DNA of 40,952 bases. It comes from an uncultured Alistipes sp. (GTDB lineage: Bacteria; Bacteroidota; Bacteroidia; Bacteroidales; Rikenellaceae). Positions 7,430 to 18,641 of this stretch are shown here, in pieces. The notes under the pieces were generated by a model. That model was not told the DNA's origin. It saw only the letters and a list, made by a program, of their open reading frames with translations, and made no database searches. Both the position numbers and the translations under genes were made by a program. Within the stretch, counting starts at the first letter, position 1, and each line of letters begins with the position of its first letter. The stretch spans positions 1 through 40,952 of the forward strand of contig CALUII010000016.1 of assembly GCA_944320665.1 (NCBI GenBank), given 5' to 3'.

Positions 7430-7858
7430 ATGAAAGACAAGATACAAGAGGAGATCATCGAAGAGTTCTCCGTATTTGACGACTGGCTCGACCGATACGA
7501 CTATCTGATCAGTCTGAGCGATTCACTGCCGGCCATCGCGCCCGAACACCGCACGGAGAGCTACCTGATCCAGGGCTGCCAGTCGCGCGTATGGATCGAT
7601 GCCGAACTGCGCGACGGCCGCGTATGGTTCACGGCCGACAGCGACGCAATCATCACCAAGGGAATCATCGCCCTGCTGATCCGCGTGCTGAACGGACGCA
7701 CCCCGCGTGAAATCCTCGACACGGAGCTCTACTTCATCGACGCCATCGGTCTGGGCGCCAACCTCTCGCCCACGCGGGCCAACGGCCTGCTGGCCATGGT
7801 CAAGCAGATGAGACTCTATGCCCTCGCCTACGAAAGCAAACTCGAACAAAACCACTAA
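7430..7858 (+). CDS. sufE: SufE family Fe-S cluster assembly protein
   Basis: SufE accepts persulfide sulfur from the cysteine desulfurase SufS and passes it to the SufBCD scaffold. The 142-residue protein has the family's usual size and the acceptor-cysteine motif LIQGCQSRVW with Cys50. It also has the conserved DSDAIITKGIIALL and a late LSPTRANGL. It starts a compact group: the DUF59 protein begins six bases after its stop and the DUF2851 gene five bases after that. No -7 element is obvious upstream. SufS and SufBCD are not in the window. Confidence 0.95.
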   Translation: MKDKIQEEIIEEFSVFDDWLDRYDYLISLSDSLPAIAPEHRTESYLIQGCQSRVWIDAELRDGRVWFTADSDAIITKGIIALLIRVLNGRTPREILDTELYFIDAIGLGANLSPTRANGLLAMVKQMRLYALAYESKLEQNH

Positions 7859-7864
7859 TCACCC

Positions 7865-8188
7865 ATGATGACGCCCGAAGAAATTTTACGGGTCGAACAG
7901 GATATCGTCGCGACCCTCAAGAACATCTATGACCCCGAGATCCCGGTCAACATCTACGACCTGGGGCTGATCTACGAAATAGACTTTACGCCCGACGGCG
8001 TGGCAACAATCCGCATGACCCTTACGGCCCCGAACTGCCCGATGGCCGACATGCTCGTCGAGGATGTCAATCAGCAGGTAGCCAAGGTCAACGGTGTGGA
8101 GTCGGTAAACGTCATCCTCACGTTTGATCCCGTGTGGGACAAAAGCATGATGTCCGAGGAGGCCCTGCTCGAACTCAATATGCTCTGA
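7865..8188 (+). CDS. DUF59 / MIP18 family Fe-S assembly protein (SufT-like)
   Basis: This 107-residue protein belongs to the DUF59/MIP18 family, which acts in maturation of Fe-S proteins (SufT in bacteria, CIA2 in eukaryotes). Landmarks are YDPEIPVNIYDLGLIY near residues 21-36 and TAPNCPMADM with the conserved Cys near residue 59, then a C-terminal VWDKSMMSEEALLELNML that fits the SUF-associated subgroup. Its position six bases behind sufE supports a role in the same process. An alternative start one codon downstream (7868) is equally possible because the ORF begins with two Met codons. I leave the symbol blank because sufT and yitW are both used. Confidence 0.93.
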   Translation: MMTPEEILRVEQDIVATLKNIYDPEIPVNIYDLGLIYEIDFTPDGVATIRMTLTAPNCPMADMLVEDVNQQVAKVNGVESVNVILTFDPVWDKSMMSEEALLELNML

Positions 8189-8193
8189 TACGG

Positions 8194-9153
8194 ATGGACG
8201 AACGCACGACCCGCATGCTGCACCGCCTGCAGGCCGGTGCCGGAGTCTATGCCTGCGGCGAATATCTGGGCAATCTGGATCCGCTGCACCGCAGCGAGAT
8301 TCTGACCGATGCGGCCTACGATCGTCTGCAACGCAAGATTACGGCCGTCGAGGCCCTCTTCGAGGAGGCAGGCCACAACTGGAATCAGACCTTCTACCTG
8401 ATGTTCTTCCGCACGCTGGGCGACAAGCGCAATCAGGAGGCTTACCTGACCCTGGCCCGTCGGGCCACCTACGCCATGCTCCTGCGCGAACGGGCTTCGC
8501 TGCACAACGTCGAGGCGCTGCTCTTCGGCACGTCGGGGCTGCTCGAACTCTACGAGCACGACACCTACACGCTCGATCTGCGGCGCGACTTTGTCTACCT
8601 GAGCGCCAAATACGGCATCGAACCGATGGATCCTTCGGCATGGAGCCTCTACCGGCTCCATCCGGCCAACCATCCCGTACTACGCATCGCGCAGGCCGCC
8701 TCGTTCTTTGCGGGCCACGAGTTTGTCATGGAGCAGATGCTCCAATGCGCCACACCCGAGGAGGCCGCCCGACTCTTCGGCACCGAAGCATCGGAGTACT
8801 GGACCACCCACCACTTGCCGGCCGTCACCTCACAGGATCGGCCCAAACGGCTCGGCACCTTCAAGTCCAATCTGATGGCCATCAATCTGGTGGCAATCAT
8901 GCAGTTCGCCTACGGCAGCCACACGGGGAGCGACGCCCTGCGCGACCGGGCCGTGACGCTGCTCGAACGTACGCCGGCCGAGGAGAACGTCTACATGCGC
9001 GGCTGGCGCGGCGCAGGCATCGAGCCCCGCAACGCCTTCGAATCGCAGGCCCTGCTGCAACTCGCCACGGAATATTGTCCGGCAGGCCGATGCATGGAGT
9101 GCCCCGTCGGACTGCGACGAATCCGACGCACAACCCCCCAGTCCGAAAAATAA
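8194..9153 (+). CDS. DUF2851 family protein
   Basis: This 319-residue protein matches DUF2851, a family conserved in Bacteroidetes and of unknown function. Recognisable parts are HNWNQTFYLMFFRTLG (about residues 62-77), HNVEALLFGTSGLL, ANHPVLRIAQAASF, and a C-terminal cysteine cluster (CPAGRCMECPVG, near residues 297-308) that could bind a metal. There is no signal peptide or membrane segment. The start at 8194 lies five bases behind the DUF59 stop. A longer in-frame start (8134) would overlap that gene by more than 50 bases. Co-transcription with two Fe-S assembly genes and the Cys cluster suggest, as inference only, a link to Fe-S metabolism. Confidence 0.88.
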   Translation: MDERTTRMLHRLQAGAGVYACGEYLGNLDPLHRSEILTDAAYDRLQRKITAVEALFEEAGHNWNQTFYLMFFRTLGDKRNQEAYLTLARRATYAMLLRERASLHNVEALLFGTSGLLELYEHDTYTLDLRRDFVYLSAKYGIEPMDPSAWSLYRLHPANHPVLRIAQAASFFAGHEFVMEQMLQCATPEEAARLFGTEASEYWTTHHLPAVTSQDRPKRLGTFKSNLMAINLVAIMQFAYGSHTGSDALRDRAVTLLERTPAEENVYMRGWRGAGIEPRNAFESQALLQLATEYCPAGRCMECPVGLRRIRRTTPQSEK

Positions 9154-9178
9154 CGAAGATAAAATGAAGGCCAAATCG

Positions 9179-9208
9179 TTGGTTTTTGGCAAAAAAAACG
9201 TATTTTTG
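9179..9208 (+). promoter_or_regulatory. secA promoter (-33 TTG and -7 TAnnTTTG)
   Basis: TTG at 9179-9181 and TATTTTTG at 9201-9208, 19 bases apart, match both Bacteroidetes promoter elements. The leader to the ATG at 9248 is about 35 bases. Confidence 0.75.
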
Positions 9209-9247
9209 TAGGATTTCAATTCATACGCAAAACAAACGACATTTCCG

Positions 9248-12562
<3,315 letters not shown>

Positions 12563-12580
12563 TCCCTTCACGGAAGAGCG

Positions 12581-12629
12581 AATTGCCGCAGGTCGCGGCG
12601 TTTCATCCCGTCGCGACCTGCACGCAATT
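12581..12629 (+). terminator. strong inverted repeat behind secA, possible terminator or mRNA-stability hairpin
   Basis: Two nested stems (10 base pairs at 12588-12597 with 12612-12621, extended by 12581-12586 with 12624-12629) surround a 14-base loop. There is no T-run after it, so factor-independent termination is doubtful. It lies between secA and the dCMP deaminase gene. Confidence 0.5.
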
Positions 12630-12694
12630 GCATCACAAACGTTCGCGGGGCCGCACACCCCGGAAAGGAAACCAACCAACACGACTCGATACCC

Positions 12695-13129
12695 ATGGGT
12701 TACCAGGAAGAGAAACAACGACAACTCGACATCCGCTACCTGCGCATGGCCCGCATCTGGGCGGAAAACTCCTACTGCGTGCGCCGCAAAGTGGGCGCCC
12801 TGATCGTCAAGGACAAGATGATCATCTCGGACGGATACAACGGAACCCCTTCGGGATTCGAGAACATCTGCGAAGACGATGCCGGGAAGACCAAACCCTA
12901 TGTCCTGCATGCCGAGGCAAACGCCATCACGAAGGTGGCCAAAAGCGCCAACAACTGCGACGGATCGACGCTTTACATCACAGCTGCGCCGTGTCTCGAG
13001 TGCTCGAAACTGATTATTCAGGCCGGTATCCGACGTGTGGTCTACAGCGACGAGTATCGCTCGGACGAAGGGCTTGACCTGTTGCGCAAGGTAGGTATCG
13101 AGTGCGTGCAATACAACGTTGCGGAATAA
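12695..13129 (+). CDS. dCMP / cytidine deaminase family protein (ComEB type)
   Basis: This 144-residue zinc deaminase has the catalytic HAE motif (LHAEANAI, His-Ala-Glu near residue 71) and the second zinc half PCLEC (near residue 98-102). The substrate-side segment GYNGTPSGF is typical of deoxycytidylate deaminases, which make dUMP for thymidylate synthesis. The protein is cytoplasmic. The ATG at 12695 gives the family's usual N-terminus (RYLRMARIWAENSYC). It lies 132 bases behind secA beyond the hairpin; I find no clear promoter, so partial readthrough from secA is possible. Confidence 0.92.
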   Translation: MGYQEEKQRQLDIRYLRMARIWAENSYCVRRKVGALIVKDKMIISDGYNGTPSGFENICEDDAGKTKPYVLHAEANAITKVAKSANNCDGSTLYITAAPCLECSKLIIQAGIRRVVYSDEYRSDEGLDLLRKVGIECVQYNVAE

Positions 13130-13309
13130 AAAGCGGATGTTCGCTCCACAGCCAACCCCTTGATTCCGGCCTCAGGCGGATTATCCGTGACACCAATCGA
13201 GCAGGTGCCCCCGGCGAGGAGATGCGGGTGCAAGACAAGTGCACACACACTGATCCCGCTCGCCTTTGAAACCCGCCAAAAGTTCTGAACCAACCAAAAA
13301 ACAACCGAT

Positions 13310-13768
13310 ATGAAAAAGAGCATTCTTCTACTCGTAGGATTGCTGCTGAGCGGCATGCTCGCGGCCCAGAATGTAGAGCCGACACCGGCTCCCAACACGG
13401 GGGCGTTGATGGCCAAACCCGTGCGCTACCTCTATGCCGAAATCATCGGGGACCACCTGCCCAACTACAAGACGAACAAGGTGATCATCGACTTTGGACA
13501 GGAATCGAAGGTTCTCAAAAACAATTGGATATGTGACTCTAAGGGGCGTCGGATCCAGTTCAACTCGACGATCGAGGCCCTCAACTACATGATCCGTCAG
13601 AAATGGGAGTTTGTGCAGGCCTACACCTCGGGACCCGACAACGACAACACCCACTTTCTGCTGCGCATCCGCGTCGAGGAAATTCCGGACGAAATCCGCC
13701 AACAACTCCCCAACACCCCGATTGGAAACGGCATAACGACTGCCGGAGCACCCGAAACGGCGGAATAA
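13310..13768 (+). CDS. exported hypothetical protein
   Basis: This 152-residue protein begins with a signal peptide (MKKSILLLVGLLLSGMLAAQ), so the mature part is likely periplasmic. The mature part has an IIGDHLPNYKTNKVIIDFGQ stretch, then a mixed alpha/beta region ending in LLRIRVEEIPDEI and a low-complexity, Pro/Thr-rich tail. I do not recognise the family, and no catalytic motif or lipobox is visible. It ends 11 bases before the short-chain dehydrogenase gene, so the two are probably co-transcribed. The gap of 180 bases before it has no clear TAnnTTTG element. Confidence 0.78.
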   Translation: MKKSILLLVGLLLSGMLAAQNVEPTPAPNTGALMAKPVRYLYAEIIGDHLPNYKTNKVIIDFGQESKVLKNNWICDSKGRRIQFNSTIEALNYMIRQKWEFVQAYTSGPDNDNTHFLLRIRVEEIPDEIRQQLPNTPIGNGITTAGAPETAE

Positions 13769-13779
13769 AACCCCATTTT

Positions 13780-14541
13780 ATGCCGACATCATCCGCTCCG
13801 CAGACCATGCGGATCCTTATTCTGGGCGCCACCTCGGGTATCGGACTCGAAGTGGCGCGCTTGTGTATCGAACGCGGCTGGCACGTGGGCGCAGCCGGCC
13901 GCCGTGCAGACGCACTCGAAAGGCTCAAAACCCTGGCTCCGGCACAGGTCGAGACTGAGATTATCGACATCTGCAACGTGGAAGCCCCTCAACGCTTCCA
14001 GGCGTTGGCCGACCGCATGGGCGGTTTCGACATCTATCTGCACTGTTCGGGCATCGGGTATCAAAACCCCGAACTCGACCCGATGCACGAGGTGGCAACT
14101 ACCGAAACCAATGCCACGGGATTCGTCCGGATGATGACGACGGCATTCAACTACCTGCGGCACGTGCAACGCGAAGGGCGTCTCGCTGCCGTAAGTTCGA
14201 TTGCCGGAACCCGCGGCTTGGGTGCGGCACCGGCCTACTCCGCCACCAAACGGCTGCAGAATATCTATCTGGATGCCCTGGCACAATTGGCACGCATGGA
14301 GCGACTGCCGATACATATCACCGACATCCGCCCGGGATTCGTCGCCACGTCGCTGCTGAACGACGGCAGCCACTACCCCATGCTGATGGATCCAAAACGG
14401 GTCGCTCGCCAAATTGTCCGAGCTCTCGAGCAGGGACGCCGACGCCTTGTGATCGACCGCCGCTATGCACTGATGGTTGCCGGATGGAGGCTCATGCCGC
14501 AGTGGCTTTGGGAACGGATTCCGGTCCGTACGAAGCACTAA
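13780..14541 (+). CDS. short-chain dehydrogenase/reductase
   Basis: This 253-residue NAD(P)-dependent oxidoreductase has the classical SDR order: cofactor loop GATSGIGLEVA (near residue 17), an Asn in NATGF, catalytic Ser in VSSIAG, and YSATK with the Tyr-x-x-x-Lys pair. The C-terminus (ALMVAGWRLMPQWLWERI) is hydrophobic and could touch the membrane. An Arg-containing AAGRRA after the second strand suggests preference for NADPH. The substrate cannot be read from the sequence. The start could also be the ATG at 13807, which begins directly with MRILILGATSG. It is followed by a strong terminator. Confidence 0.92.
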   Translation: MPTSSAPQTMRILILGATSGIGLEVARLCIERGWHVGAAGRRADALERLKTLAPAQVETEIIDICNVEAPQRFQALADRMGGFDIYLHCSGIGYQNPELDPMHEVATTETNATGFVRMMTTAFNYLRHVQREGRLAAVSSIAGTRGLGAAPAYSATKRLQNIYLDALAQLARMERLPIHITDIRPGFVATSLLNDGSHYPMLMDPKRVARQIVRALEQGRRRLVIDRRYALMVAGWRLMPQWLWERIPVRTKH

Positions 14542-14665
14542 ATCCGTTGAGGCCAGAAGATGGACCGATGGGCACCGGAACAGACATCGCGAAGAAGAAG
14601 ACGGGGCTGACTTCATAAATTACCCCTGATCTGCAGGACTCTGGCGTCCAAACCTCCAAAACAGC

Positions 14666-14713
14666 ATGTCGCGCGAACATCGATCGGTTCGATCTGTTCG
14701 CGCGACATTTTTG
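14666..14713 (+). terminator. rho-independent terminator between convergent SDR and ssb genes
   Basis: A perfect 14-base-pair stem (14666-14679 with 14695-14708) is followed by a T-run ending at 14712. It serves the plus-strand dehydrogenase gene and perhaps also the convergent ssb. The rest of the 225-base gap (14542-14766) holds nothing else I can identify. Confidence 0.9.
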
Positions 14714-14766
14714 ACTGGTGCGCACCGACCCAAAACTCCGTCCGGTGCACCGGAAGCTCAACCGCG

Positions 14767-15285
14767 TCAGAAGGGAAGATCGTCCGGGTCCTCCTCCGGA
14801 ATAACCGGAGGCTTCGGTTGCTGCGTCTGCTGCACGGGCTGCTGTGCGACACCGCCATAGGATGCCGATTGTGACATGCCGCCGCCATACGATGCAGGCG
14901 CCGCCGATGCGCCGCTGCCCACGGTATTGCCTGATGACGAGGCTGCGGGATTGTCGCTGCGACGCCCCAGCAGATTCATCGTATCGGCCAGGATCTCGGT
15001 CGTATAACGCTTATTCCCCTCCTTATCGGTCCACTCACGCGTACGAAGACGTCCTTCGATATAGAGTTGCGTACCCTTGCGCACGTAGTGATCCACCACA
15101 TCAGCCAATCCTCGCCACAACGTGATGGTATGCCACTCCGTGTGCTCCTTCGTTTCGTTGGACTGACGGTCGTAGAGGCGCTCGGTCGTTGCGAGCCGCA
15201 CACGGGCGACCTTCGCACCCGACTCCACGGTCCGCACCTCGGGATCGACCCCCACGTTGCCCACCAAAATAACCTTGTTTACCAT
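14767..15285 (-). CDS. ssb: single-stranded DNA-binding protein
   Basis: SSB coats single-stranded DNA in replication and repair and recruits partner proteins through its acidic tip. The 172-residue protein has the OB-fold (residues 1-108, starting MVNKVILVGNVGVDPEVR, with TEWHTITLW and YIEGRLRTREW). A disordered linker rich in Gly, Ser and Gln follows, then the conserved tip DPDDLPF. It is the last gene of a minus-strand group; its start is eight bases behind the purine nucleoside phosphorylase stop. Confidence 0.97.
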   Translation of the reverse strand: MVNKVILVGNVGVDPEVRTVESGAKVARVRLATTERLYDRQSNETKEHTEWHTITLWRGLADVVDHYVRKGTQLYIEGRLRTREWTDKEGNKRYTTEILADTMNLLGRRSDNPAASSSGNTVGSGASAAPASYGGGMSQSASYGGVAQQPVQQTQQPKPPVIPEEDPDDLPF

Positions 15286-15293
15286 ATTTGCTT

Positions 15294-16100
15294 CTACAGA
15301 TTACGAATCATCTCGCGGAAAAGCCGCGCCATCTTCTCACCGGCCTTGCGTCCCTGGCGCTGCACATCCTCGTGGTCGCCCACCTCGTCCGAAAGGCCAC
15401 AATTCGTGATGACCGAGACACCAAATACGGGGATCCCCATATGACGTGCCACAATCACTTCGGGAACCGTCGACATGCCGGCAGCATCACCCCCGATGGC
15501 CTTGAAATAACGATACTCGGCCTGCGTCTCGAACGTCGGCCCCGTACCGCCCACGTAGACACCATACTGGAGCTTGATTCCCTCACGCTCGGCAATCTCC
15601 GTAGCCCGGGCAATCAACGCCTTGTCGTAGCAGTTGTGCATGTCGGGGAAGCGAGGGCCGAGTTCCGCCATGTTGGGGCCGATCAACGGATTGGGCATCA
15701 GGTTGATGTGGTCCGTGATAACCATCAGGTCCCCCACACGGAACGACGTATTGATCCCGCCCGAGGCATTCGAAACGAAGAGGTACTCAATCCCCAGCAG
15801 TTTCATCACCCGCACAGGAAACGTAACCTGCGACATGGCATACCCCTCATAGTAGTGGAAGCGTCCCTGCATGGCGACCACACGCCGGCCTTCGAGCAGC
15901 CCGAAGATCAGTCGGCCCTTATGGCCCTCGACCGTCGAAACGGGAAAACCCGGAATATCCTTGTAGTCAAGCGCGTGCTGCACGTCAATCTGCTCGGCAA
16001 AATCGCCGAGACCCGTTCCCAGGATGATGCCCACCTCGGGGCGGAAGCCCTGGATGCGTTCCGCAATGAACGCGGCCGTTTTCTTAATTTCGTCTAACAT
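15294..16100 (-). CDS. purine-nucleoside phosphorylase
   Basis: The enzyme splits purine nucleosides with phosphate to free base and (deoxy)ribose 1-phosphate. The 268-residue length and motifs match the trimeric PNP class: GIILGTGLGDFAE near residue 24, the phosphate-site segment GRFHYYEGYAM, SNASGGIN, and the base-binding GPTFETQAEYR followed by GMSTVPEVI. The chosen ATG (16100) lies inside the end of lpxK: the two genes overlap by 17 bases, which points to translational coupling. The protein is cytoplasmic. The symbol is left blank because punA, deoD and pnp are all in use for this class. Confidence 0.95.
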   Translation of the reverse strand: MLDEIKKTAAFIAERIQGFRPEVGIILGTGLGDFAEQIDVQHALDYKDIPGFPVSTVEGHKGRLIFGLLEGRRVVAMQGRFHYYEGYAMSQVTFPVRVMKLLGIEYLFVSNASGGINTSFRVGDLMVITDHINLMPNPLIGPNMAELGPRFPDMHNCYDKALIARATEIAEREGIKLQYGVYVGGTGPTFETQAEYRYFKAIGGDAAGMSTVPEVIVARHMGIPVFGVSVITNCGLSDEVGDHEDVQRQGRKAGEKMARLFREMIRNL

Positions 16101-17127
16101 CCTCTTCGAGTTTTTGGAGAAGATCCGTTGCCGAATCCTCAATGAATGCAATATTGATCGGTACGTAATACAGGTTACGACGCACCGACTCCGGAATGCG
16201 GTCATGGTTCGTGAGCTTCACGGCATCCTTCTCCGTGGTGACGATCGCCGCACCGGGATAGCGTTCGAGCAATGCGGCCAACTGACGCATGTCCCGCACA
16301 CGGTATACGTGGTGATCGTCGAGCGTCACTTCGGCCACGACATCGTAGCGCTGACGCAACGTCTCGAGAAAGGGCTTCGGATTGCCGATGCCCGACAGAG
16401 CAATCACCTGTCGATGCGGAGCCACCCCTTCGGCGACCGCTTCGTCGACATAGAGCGGACGCGGCATGAAACTCTCGAAACGGGTGAAATAGACACGCTG
16501 ATAGGCCACTTGAACCAACACCTTGCGCAGAATGCGCCGATCGATCGGCGCCATCTTCTCGGGACACTTCGTCACTACGAAATAGTGCGCCCGGTGCAAC
16601 ATCTCGGGCAGATCGCGCAACGTGCCCTGCGGCAACATCCTGTCGTGTTGCACGGGACGTGTGGCGTCGATCATCACGATGTTAACCTTCGGCTCGACGT
16701 AGCGATGCTGAAAACCGTCGTCCATCACCACCAGATCGACATCCGGATGCTCCTGCAGCAGCCGATGAATCCCTTCAGCCCGCTTCTCGCACACGACTAC
16801 CACCGCTTCGGGGTACTTGAGTTTGATCTGCAGCGGCTCGTCCCCCACATCACGATAGTGGTCCCCGACGAGCACCTCACGGTACCCCTTGGTCCGCCGG
16901 CCGTAACCGCGCGAGATAAGTGCCACCCGATGCGTACGGAGCATGTACCCGATCACCATCTCGGCCATGGGCGTCTTGCCCGTACCGCCGACGGTGATGT
17001 TGCCGATGCAGATGACCGGCACGTCGAACCGCTCGCTCTTCAGCACGCCCCAGTCGAAGAGCCGATGCCGGAGAGTCACCCCCAACTTGTACAGATAGGC
17101 TGCAGGAGCCAGCAAGGTTTTCCACAT
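16084..17127 (-). CDS. lpxK: tetraacyldisaccharide 4'-kinase
   Basis: LpxK adds the 4'-phosphate to the lipid A disaccharide at the inner membrane, the sixth step of lipid A synthesis. The 347-residue protein has an N-terminal hydrophobic anchor (MWKTLLAPAAYLYKLG), the P-loop GNITVGGTGKTPMAEM near residue 50, the LpxK-specific LISRGYGRRTKGY, and VVMDDGFQHR. The start at 17127 is downstream of a TATCTTTG element at 17165-17158. It heads an lpxK - PNP - ssb transcription unit and is divergent from the M23 lipoprotein gene. Together with kdsA, kdsB and kdsD in this window it shows that the organism makes a lipid A-Kdo type envelope. Confidence 0.97.
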   Translation of the reverse strand: MWKTLLAPAAYLYKLGVTLRHRLFDWGVLKSERFDVPVICIGNITVGGTGKTPMAEMVIGYMLRTHRVALISRGYGRRTKGYREVLVGDHYRDVGDEPLQIKLKYPEAVVVVCEKRAEGIHRLLQEHPDVDLVVMDDGFQHRYVEPKVNIVMIDATRPVQHDRMLPQGTLRDLPEMLHRAHYFVVTKCPEKMAPIDRRILRKVLVQVAYQRVYFTRFESFMPRPLYVDEAVAEGVAPHRQVIALSGIGNPKPFLETLRQRYDVVAEVTLDDHHVYRVRDMRQLAALLERYPGAAIVTTEKDAVKLTNHDRIPESVRRNLYYVPINIAFIEDSATDLLQKLEEDVRRN

Positions 17128-17157
17128 GATCACGGTCGGTTTACAGCACAAACTTTT

Positions 17158-17165
17158 CAAAGATA
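17158..17165 (-). promoter_or_regulatory. -7 element of the lpxK operon
   Basis: TATCTTTG on the minus strand, 30 bases before the lpxK ATG. It rules out the longer in-frame start at 17187. Confidence 0.68.
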
Positions 17166-17261
17166 GGGATAAATCACCGAACCACAAAACAAAACGGGCA
17201 AATATTGCGCCGCAGCAACCAAATGCGCCTCGACAGACAACAAATTATCCGTTTTTTTCGT

Positions 17262-17269
17262 TACCTTTG
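17262..17269 (+). promoter_or_regulatory. -7 element of the M23 lipoprotein gene
   Basis: TACCTTTG lies nine bases before the ATG at 17279, giving a very short leader. Confidence 0.7.
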
Positions 17270-17278
17270 CTGACAACT

Positions 17279-18598
17279 ATGAAACAGATCGCATACACCC
17301 TTCTTGGCGCCCTGGCCCTGCTTGCGAGCGCCTGCTCCCACCAATCCGACTCCGCATCCGATACCGCTGCCGAGGCCGAAGAGCCCCGCAACCTCCTCTA
17401 CGGCATCGATGCCGAAAACTACCGCACCGAAAGTGCCGAAATCCGCAGCGGCGAAACCCTCGGCAAGATCCTCGGCAACTACGGCGTTTCGGCCGCAATG
17501 ATCGACCGCCTGGACAAGGTCTCCGCCGAGATCTTCCCGTTACGCAACATCCGCGCCGGCCACCGCTACATGGCCTTCATCCACGAGGATTCGCTCTATG
17601 AGCCCCACCTGGACTACCTCGCCTACGAACGCAGTGCGACGGATTACGTGGTCTTCGGCTTCGAGAACGACTCGATCACCGTCACCGAAGGTGCCAAGGA
17701 GCTGACGCTGCGCCGCCAGAAGAAGAGCGCCACGATCAACTCCTCGCTCTGGGGAGCAATCATGGACCAGAACCTGCCCTATGCCCTGGCTGCGGAACTC
17801 GAGGACATCTATCAGTGGACGGTCGACTTCTTCGGCATCCAGAAGGGCGACAACTTCACGGTGATCTACGACGAGAAGTTTATCGAAGACTCGATTCCGG
17901 CCGGCATCGGACGCATCTGGGGTGCAAAATTCACCCACGCCGGCAAGGAGTACTACGCCATCCCCTTCCGTCAGAACGAGAAGATTCAATATTGGGAATA
18001 CGACGGCGCCAGCCTGCGCAAACAGATGCTCAAGGCACCGCTGAAATATACGCGCATCAGTTCGCGCTTTACGTACGCACGCAAACACCCCATCTATAAG
18101 GTCTACCGCCCGCACACGGGCGTCGATTACGCCGCACCGAAAGGTACGCCCGTCCACGCCACGGCCGACGGTACGGTCATCTTCAAAGGCTGGGGCGGTG
18201 GCGGCGGCAATACGCTCAAGATCAAGCACGCCGGCAACCTCATGACAGGCTATCTGCACCTGAGCGGCTATGCGAAGGGCATCCGTCAGGGCAGCCACGT
18301 ATCGCAGGGGCAGCTGATCGGCTATGTCGGCAGCACGGGCGCTTCGACCGGCCCGCATCTGGACTACCGCATCTGGAAAAACGGCAAGCCGATCGACCCG
18401 CTGAAGATTCCGCAGGAACCGGCCGAACCCATCGCCAAGGCCAACCGCGCCGAATTTGAGTTTGTCCGCGACCGCATCGTGGCCGAACTCGAAGGAGACG
18501 TGAAGGAGGAGGAGAAGATCACGCAACTCGATTCGATCGTGCTGCCGACCGCCACTCCGGCACCGACCGGGACACAGACGCCGGCATCGGCCTCCTGA
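17279..18598 (+). CDS. M23 family metallopeptidase lipoprotein (LytM domain)
   Basis: This 439-residue protein is probably a cell-wall endopeptidase, or an activator of one, anchored as a lipoprotein: the signal sequence ends in LLASAC (lipobox Cys19). Residues about 40-130 resemble an OapA/LysM-like module (RSGETLGKILGNYGV). The M23 domain near residues 275-370 keeps the zinc and catalytic residues: HTGVDYA (His-x-x-x-Asp), GYLHLS and GPHLDYRIW (His-x-Asp... with HLD). With these residues intact it should be active on peptidoglycan cross-bridges. The C-terminus (after about residue 410) is Thr/Pro/Ala-rich and disordered. It has its own promoter nine bases before the start; ispD follows after 43 bases. 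Confidence 0.93.
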   Translation: MKQIAYTLLGALALLASACSHQSDSASDTAAEAEEPRNLLYGIDAENYRTESAEIRSGETLGKILGNYGVSAAMIDRLDKVSAEIFPLRNIRAGHRYMAFIHEDSLYEPHLDYLAYERSATDYVVFGFENDSITVTEGAKELTLRRQKKSATINSSLWGAIMDQNLPYALAAELEDIYQWTVDFFGIQKGDNFTVIYDEKFIEDSIPAGIGRIWGAKFTHAGKEYYAIPFRQNEKIQYWEYDGASLRKQMLKAPLKYTRISSRFTYARKHPIYKVYRPHTGVDYAAPKGTPVHATADGTVIFKGWGGGGGNTLKIKHAGNLMTGYLHLSGYAKGIRQGSHVSQGQLIGYVGSTGASTGPHLDYRIWKNGKPIDPLKIPQEPAEPIAKANRAEFEFVRDRIVAELEGDVKEEEKITQLDSIVLPTATPAPTGTQTPASAS

Positions 18599-18641
18599 TC
18601 CTCGGTGCAGACGCTCTCACCACACAAAGAACGACGAGATC

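Noticed and set aside
13130-13309. A tRNA or small RNA gene in the gap before the exported hypothetical
   Set aside because: No cloverleaf or strong hairpin with terminator could be drawn from the sequence.
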